Assembly (NCBI GenBank): GCA_027943245.1
Contig: JANDJZ010001729.1
Coordinates: 1-64,000, forward strand
Length of the DNA stretch: 64,000 bases
Direction: 5' to 3'
Source: Acanthamoeba sp. SK_2022b
Lineage: Eukaryota; Discosea; Longamoebia; Acanthamoebidae
In this document: positions 58,887-64,000 of the stretch, piece by piece
Layout: every line of letters begins with the position of its first letter
Numbering within the stretch: the first letter of the stretch is position 1
Made by a program: the position numbers and the translations under genes
Notes under the pieces: generated by a model
What the model saw: only the letters and a program-made list of their open reading frames with translations
What the model was told of the DNA's origin: nothing
Database searches by the model: none

Positions 58887-60907
58887 TCAGGCGTCCTTGA
58901 CCAGGTCGATGATGATGATCACCGTGCTCGTGATGCCCGAGGCCGTGCCCACGACGAGCAACACCACGGACGCCCAGCCCTGATGCCGACGCGCGAGCGA
59001 CGTGTGAGCCAGACCCAGGGACACGCAACCAAGAAGGGGGGGAGGAGAGAGAGAGAGGGTGGTCAGTCGAACCTGGTAGTGATACCAGGGGTGCGAGGCG
59101 ACCCGAAGGTATAACAAGGCGGGCATGACATAGCAACAGAACGACGTCGCTGTGGCGCCCAGCAAACTGAACACCTGCAGGCACACGGCGAACGGAAGCC
59201 GCCGTTGAGAAAACGAGTCGACGTAGGGCCGTCCCAAGGCGACAACGGTGACCCGTCCGCGAACGGTAGGACAAGAAGGGGTGGTGGTACCACAGTGATC
59301 GAGGGCACGAAGATGGCGATGACCAGGGCGGAGAAGACCATCAGGAAGATCTCCCCGTAGTAGCGGAGGTTCTCGGGCACGCGGCTCTGCGGGCCGAAGA
59401 GCATCCAGTCAAAGGTGATGCGCAGCGGGTGGGTGTTGAGCGGGATGTTCAGGATCACGGCTATGGTGAGCAGGAACGAGCCCAGCTGGATCGGGATGTC
59501 GTACTGGATGGCGAAGGCGAGAAGCGCTTGTAAGCAGAGCAATCGAGAGGGGTTGAAGCAGAGAGGAAGGGTGTGTGCGTACGGTGTCGTAGTTGTTGAT
59601 GACGTTGTCCTTGGTGTCGTCGAGGAAGGTGAGGTAGCCGCAGATCCCGATCACGCCGTACACGAGCGTGGCGAGCACGACGTTGCCGACGATGACGGTG
59701 TCGACGCGCTGGGGCGTCGGGTTTTGGAGCTCCTTGGCGATGGAGAAGATGTTGACGTGCGACGAGAAGGCGTAGAACACGACGGGCGCGGCCACGAAGA
59801 TGTTGGTGTCGAACTTGGCCACCGCGATCTCCTCCATGTCGATTCCGCCCTCCACGAACTTCTCCACCACACGGACAGACATGGCGCAGATGAGGTAGAG
59901 CGTGGCGCAGAAGCCGAGGATGGCGGTGAATCGGAGAGAGCTGAGGTGCTTGAGGAGCGACAGCGGGAAGACCAGGACGACGGTCGCCAGGGTCATGAGG
60001 AACCAGCGCTGCGTGTAGAAGGCGTCGGCGTCGAGGCCCACCAGCACCGCGAGCGAGGGCAGGGTGTCGCCTATCACGATGATGTAGGCTATCGTACTAC
60101 CGTACGTGAAGATGATGATGGCTATGTCCTGTACGTGTAGTGATACATGATTTGGTGGGCAGGTCTCAAGGTCAATACACGAGTTGTACTTGTAGTAGTT
60201 GTAGAAGCATAAAGAGAACGGGGAAGAAGGGAGGCGCTAACCAGAATGATTTCCACCCGCTTGCCAAAGACGTGGTCTACAAGCTCTTCGTAGCTCTTAC
60301 GGCCGGTGATTTCGGACACGAGCGCCAGTAGGTGAATCGAGTAGAAGGCGCTGACGGCACCGACGAACACGAGGGCCGTGGCCAAGAGGAGGCCGCTCTC
60401 CCGATAGCAAAAGGGAAGCGCCATCGAGCCCGCACCCACTGCCCCATGTCAAGTGGGAGGCGTGGAGGTCAGCGAAAGCGCAACGCAGCGCCGAGGCTTA
60501 CGCAGAGAGGGGGGGAGAGAGAAAAAGGGGTGGACAGCGCTGCGTTGCTAAGGCGCACTATGGAACGGTTGGAGATGAGCTTCAGGAGGGCACGTACAAG
60601 TGGCGGAGAGCAGTTCGAAGATGGAGGCTGTGAGGCCACCTGAAGGGACCAACCACTCGAGGAATGAGCTGATCCCCTTGGTAAATCGGAATGATGGTTT
60701 TTCTTTCTCGCCAAGCAAAGCGTTGAGCAGGGCATCTGCATTGCCCTCTTCCTGATGCACTACGCTATCAGTCGCGTTGCTGTGCTCGAGAAATGCTGGC
60801 AACTCCTCGTTCTCCAATCGAGGAGATGGGGGAGGTGGCGGCCTCGGCTCGAGAGATGCAGTCGTGAAGAAGTTGGGCTCTCGCTCCGCGAGCTTGTCGT
60901 ACGACAT
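58887..60907 (-). CDS. Amino-acid/auxin permease-family (SLC38-like) transporter
   Basis: Six exons, complement(join(58887..58979,59073..59174,59291..59503,59583..60128,60242..60438,60598..60907)), give 486 residues. A 100-residue hydrophilic N-terminus rich in Pro and Glu precedes about eleven membrane helices. The first helix carries GAGSMALPFCYRESG, the family's substrate/ion site; later come FTYGSTIAYIIVIGDTLP, FFPLSLLKHLSSLRF-like VVLVFPLSLLKHLSSLRFTA, VVFYAFSSHVNIFSIAKEL and VILNIPLNTHPLR, all typical of SLC38/AVT members. The exon 4 acceptor before YDIPIQLGSFLL was chosen because it alone keeps the frame. Substrates are probably neutral amino acids moved across the plasma or vacuolar membrane; which one is not predictable. 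Confidence 0.92.
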
Positions 60908-61649
60908 TGCCGAACGTGATGTAAGTGAGATTAATGAGATGTGTAATGAATGATGATGATGTCAGCCTGGTTGCCACCCACTGTCGGCCTTGCGTAGCGC
61001 TTCGGCACTTCGTGTGCTGGTCTTGCTGGCGATCGTCGTTTTCAACTACTCAATGCGATTCCTCGTCTTCGTCAGCTGAGAAACAAAGGCGAGGCAATTA
61101 CAGTTGTATGACTGTCGCCCGGGACACAAGCCAAGGAGCACGGACCGTGCTGCTGAATTCCGCCCCTCGCCCCGGGCTCGTGACTCGTTTCCTCGAGGGC
61201 GAACTGGGGCGAGAAAGCCCAGGCCTAAAGGCAGCCAGATTTCGACGAGCGAGCACAGGTGCCGTAGGGCAAGAGGCCACTGGCGCGAGTGTTCCTTTCA
61301 TCACCGCTCCTCGAACCGGTGGCATTGCCATAAGACGCGGGCTTGGTCAAACTCATGAAATCGATAACTCAACCTTTGGAGTCCAGATCTCGCCTGTGCT
61401 GGCCTATCGAGGGCCATTTAACACGTGCAGCTACAGCCACGTATGCTTATGTAATGGGTATGTTCTCTGCATGTCTGGTCTTGTTTCCCTTGGCTTCAAG
61501 CTTTACTACATAGCCCACGACTGGAAACTGGCGTAGTGAAAAGGGACCCTAAGTCTATGTATTTGGTGTTGCACGAGAGGCAATGGAAGCTGCGCCAGTG
61601 TCATAGATATCTACTCCTCACAGCGCTGCCATGCCTGAGTGAGGCATGA
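60908..61649. other. Intergenic region with a doubtful 200-codon open frame
   Basis: 742 bp upstream of the transporter start. A plus-strand frame stays open from ATG 60934 to TAG 61534-61536 (about 200 codons), ending in a hydrophobic segment (YVLCMSGLVSLGFKLYYIA). It matches no family I know, and its composition changes along its length, so it may be chance. Its first 50 codons would overlap the transporter promoter. Confidence 0.4.
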
Positions 61650-62659
61650 TTATTTCTTCTTCTTCTTGCCCTTGTCCTTCTTGCCGTGCTTGCCATGCTT
61701 GCCGTCAGAGTCATGGCCGCCCAGCAGACTGTTCATCATCCCTCCGAAGCCGCCGCCGCCGCCGCCGCCCATCGTGTGGTTCATGCCGTCGGCGGGCATC
61801 TGGTTGAAGCCGGTCCCCATGGGACCGAGGCCCGCGTATTGACCGCCCATGTGGTTGCTGCTGTTCCCCATGATCTTGCCAGCGAACGACTGGCCCATCG
61901 AATTCTATGGTAACCAATCACACATTTCATGTCAGCTCACCGTGCTCGCATGCTCTATCTCTGTGGGGGAGGGGCATGTGGTGTGGAACAGGGAAAGGAA
62001 TGCGAACCATCTTGTACTGCCCCAGCATGCTGATGAAATCCTTGATCGTGGGCATCTGAACGCACAAGCGTCAGCCATACTTCACACTCATGCAGACAAG
62101 GAAAGAGTCAGAGGCGAGAGTACCCTGCCACTGGCGAGTGCCTGTCCCAGGACGCCGACGAGAACGGCGATCATTTGGTCGTTGCCGGCCGAGCCAAACA
62201 CCTTCTGCAGGATCTTCTGCGCGCCGCCGGTACCGAAGGCGCTGAGCAAGCCGCGGTCGGTGTTATTCAACTCGGTGTAGGCCTCGAGCGCGCCGTCGAC
62301 CTCGCCGCGGGTGAGCCCGTACTGCTGGGCGAAGGCGTAAGGGTCCTCGCTATTGAACGCGCCCTGATCCTGGCCAGGCATCATGCCCGGGGCACCAGCG
62401 GGCGGCATCATCGTGGGGGCGCCCATGCCCATCGGAGCGTAGCCCATGCCGGGAGCTGGCACGCCGCCCATGGGCGGGTAGGCCTGTTGCTGGGGCTGAG
62501 GGGGATAGCCCATCATGCCCGCATTCTGCAGGAGGAGCAAAGGTAAGGGTGGGGAATGGAAGAGGGAGGTTGAGCGGTGAGTGAAACCTGCTGGGGCACG
62601 CTGTAGCCAGCGGCATCGGTGAAGGCCGGCTGGCCGGGATACTGTGGATAGCCTTGCAT
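61650..62659 (-). CDS. Gly/Pro/Met-rich protein with basic C-terminus, unknown function
   Basis: Four exons, complement(join(61650..61904,62008..62055,62124..62525,62588..62659)), give 258 residues. The N-terminal 70 residues are PQ/GM/YP-rich (MQGYPQYPGQPAF, MMGYPPQPQQQAYPPMGG), as in proteins that phase-separate or bind SH3/WW domains. Residues about 75-158 are an ordered, helical segment (NSEDPYAFAQQYGLTRGEVDGALEAYTEL, DRGLLSAFGTGGAQKILQKVF, QMIAVLVGVLGQALASG). A Gly/Met/Asn-rich stretch and the basic tail GKHGKHGKKDKGKKKKK follow. No membrane segment. No family is recognised; the ordered middle is the part to search. Splicing is in frame. Confidence 0.72.
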
Positions 62660-63119
62660 GTGAGTGTTGTTGGTGTCGGTGTGTGTGATTACGTTGGTTG
62701 GTTGTAACTTTCTGGTTCTGGATGCACAAGGAAAAGGCGGAGTAGAGCCTTTTGTTCTTGGTCTCGATTGCGGGGCCTGGCAGACGAGGGAGAGATGAAG
62801 TACAGATTAGCCGAAAGGGAAGTGGAAGAGAAGGGGAAGTGCCTGAACTTGGCTCGTCACAGGGCATGCGACATCGTAACGTGCCAATTTCTTCACCGGG
62901 ATTTCTTTGGGTTGGTTGGCTGCGGGATTAGGTAGCATTCCGGACGCGCCATGGTAAATAAATGTGCATTTATTTTATAACGCATGCATTTATCTAATTT
63001 TCTCGCTATCTCGGGTGGGACAGATACCAAAGTAAGAACTAAAAAGAAAAGACAAGCCTGCCCTCGTCAAAGGGGCAACCAGCTTCAAAATAACACATAA
63101 ATCATAAAAAGTAAAATAT
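62660..63119. promoter_or_regulatory. Divergent intergenic region
   Basis: 460 bp between two start codons; an AT-rich core at 62955-63000 is the only obvious feature. Confidence 0.4.
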
Positions 63120-64000
63120 ATGGATGCAAAAGGGGCGCTGAGTAAAGAGGATGAGGAGCTACTGCTTACCCTCATCTTGCGCCATGGTGGATTCTCTTGG
63201 CGGCACTTCCCCCAGCTCGCCCTTGTATCCCGGTACGCTGCCGTCCCACATCGCTCCTCACTTTCAGTGCGTTGCTCTTTACGTTTAGGCCCCTTCTTCC
63301 ATCTCGTCTTCGTCTTCGTTCTCCGCCCCCCCCCCCTCTTTCTTTTCCGCACGGAGAGCGAAATCGATGTTGTTCGTGTTCAGGCCTCTTCCCAGCTTCT
63401 CCCGCAGCAACGAGATAACCTTTCCGCATGCGCTTTTAGCCTTTTTAATTTTTATATTTTGGTTTTTTTTTCATTTGTCTCACGAAAAACATGCCCTTTT
63501 TTCCTCCAAGGCGGTGGAAGAAGCTGGCGGGGAAGGGAGGGCCAGCGGACCTGCTGGCCGGGCTCGCTCTATCGTTTGGCGGCGTGAGCTACGATCGCTC
63601 GCCGATAGGTCACGGCGTCAGCGGCGACGTTATCGGAGACTCAGCGGTGCGTCCCCCTGCCGTGTGCGATATCTCCGACAACGGCACACTTCGCTACGAA
63701 ACACGCATGCAGAGCAAGGAGTAGAACACACATACACGAGGTCTCACCCGGGCGTTGTTCATGTGTTGCAGGGCCAGCTGCCTCGAGTGATCCGGGCACT
63801 CGAGAACGTGCGGGTGGTGAGCGTGTCGGCCGGATGGCAACACTCGCTCTTCCTCGACTCCGAAGGACGGGTAACCACCCACCCCCTCCACCCCTTTCCC
63901 TCCCTCCCTCGAACGAGCGCTCACTCCATGCGCCTCCCTGTGCCATAGGTCTATTCGTGCGGGGCCGGCGGAGTGGGTCGGCTCGGCCACGGCAACGAAC
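63120..64000 (+). CDS. F-box-like / RCC1-repeat protein, N-terminal part, cut by window edge
   Basis: Exons join(63120..63232,63511..63646,63772..63870,63949..>64000) read in one frame. The first 40 residues, ending FPQLALVSRRWKKLAG across the first splice, look like an F-box. A Gly/Ser/Asp segment follows, then RCC1 blades: VVSVSAGWQHSLFLDSEGRVYSCGAGGVGRLGHGN, where GWQHS and the G-x-x-GRLGHG loop are diagnostic. RCC1 propellers act as exchange factors or as scaffolds; with an F-box, a ubiquitin-ligase receptor role is more likely. The rest of the propeller lies outside the window. The RCC1 call is firm, the F-box less so. Confidence 0.78.

Overview
This is a eukaryotic nuclear window: about 60% G+C, CpG-rich and gene-dense. 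Almost every gene is cut by many short introns (roughly 60-200 bp), usually with GTGCGT/GTACGT-like donors and CAG acceptors. Introns carry long (GT)n, (GGT)n and hexamer microsatellites, poly-G/C runs and occasional very AT-rich blocks. Intergenic gaps are small, often 60-500 bp, and many gene pairs are divergent. This fits a free-living amoeba of the Acanthamoeba type (Amoebozoa, Discosea). The organism is an inference from gene content and intron style, not from a search.

Layout. 1-564 (-) five-AT-hook protein, cut by the window edge. 1131-3604 (+) RNA ligase with a DENR-like zinc module at its N-terminus. 3762-5218 (-) Rad1 of the 9-1-1 clamp. 5493-14877 (+) alsin-type protein (RCC1, DH/PH, MORN, VPS9). 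15252-15590 (+) and 15711-16202 (-) two small helical proteins. 16292-18350 (+) glutathione reductase. 18462-21267 (-) F-box/WD40 protein. 22043-23923 (-) inositol polyphosphate kinase. 23924-26087 contains a striking CpG-free tract. 26088-26387 (+) small orphan protein. 26711-28434 (-) LicD/fukutin-like membrane protein. 28651-31961 (-) secreted lamin-tail-domain protein with a long Ser/Pro/Thr repeat whose frame is broken. 32380-33557 (-) Aven homologue. 33619-33879 (-) small basic protein. 33961-36271 (-) TcdA/Tcd1-type tRNA t6A dehydratase. 36389-37811 (+) putative mitochondrial protein. 37948-39781 (-) cytochrome b5/b5-reductase fusion. 39917-40618 (+) Spc24. 40911-45312 (+) RhoGEF. 45508-56150 (-) giant membrane protein with about 17 PPC-like extracellular units. 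56399-57169 (-) four-EF-hand protein. 57621-58513 (+) caleosin. 58887-60907 (-) amino-acid transporter. 61650-62659 (-) Gly/Pro/Met-rich protein. 63120->64000 (+) start of an F-box/RCC1 protein.

The genes do not form an operon-like pathway. Themes that recur are genome maintenance and cell division (Rad1, Aven, Spc24), small-GTPase control (alsin-like Rab5/Rho GEF, RhoGEF), RNA repair and modification (RNA ligase, t6A dehydratase) and redox (glutathione reductase, b5 reductase). The strongest candidates for something new are the DENR-module/RNA-ligase fusion, the 995-bp stretch with no CpG at all inside a CpG-rich genome, and the giant PPC-repeat protein built from about 0.6-kb exon-intron cassettes. 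Where exon coordinates are given, they were assembled by hand from splice consensus and reading-frame continuity and keep one open frame throughout. The alsin, WD40, RhoGEF and PPC genes are given as spans only.
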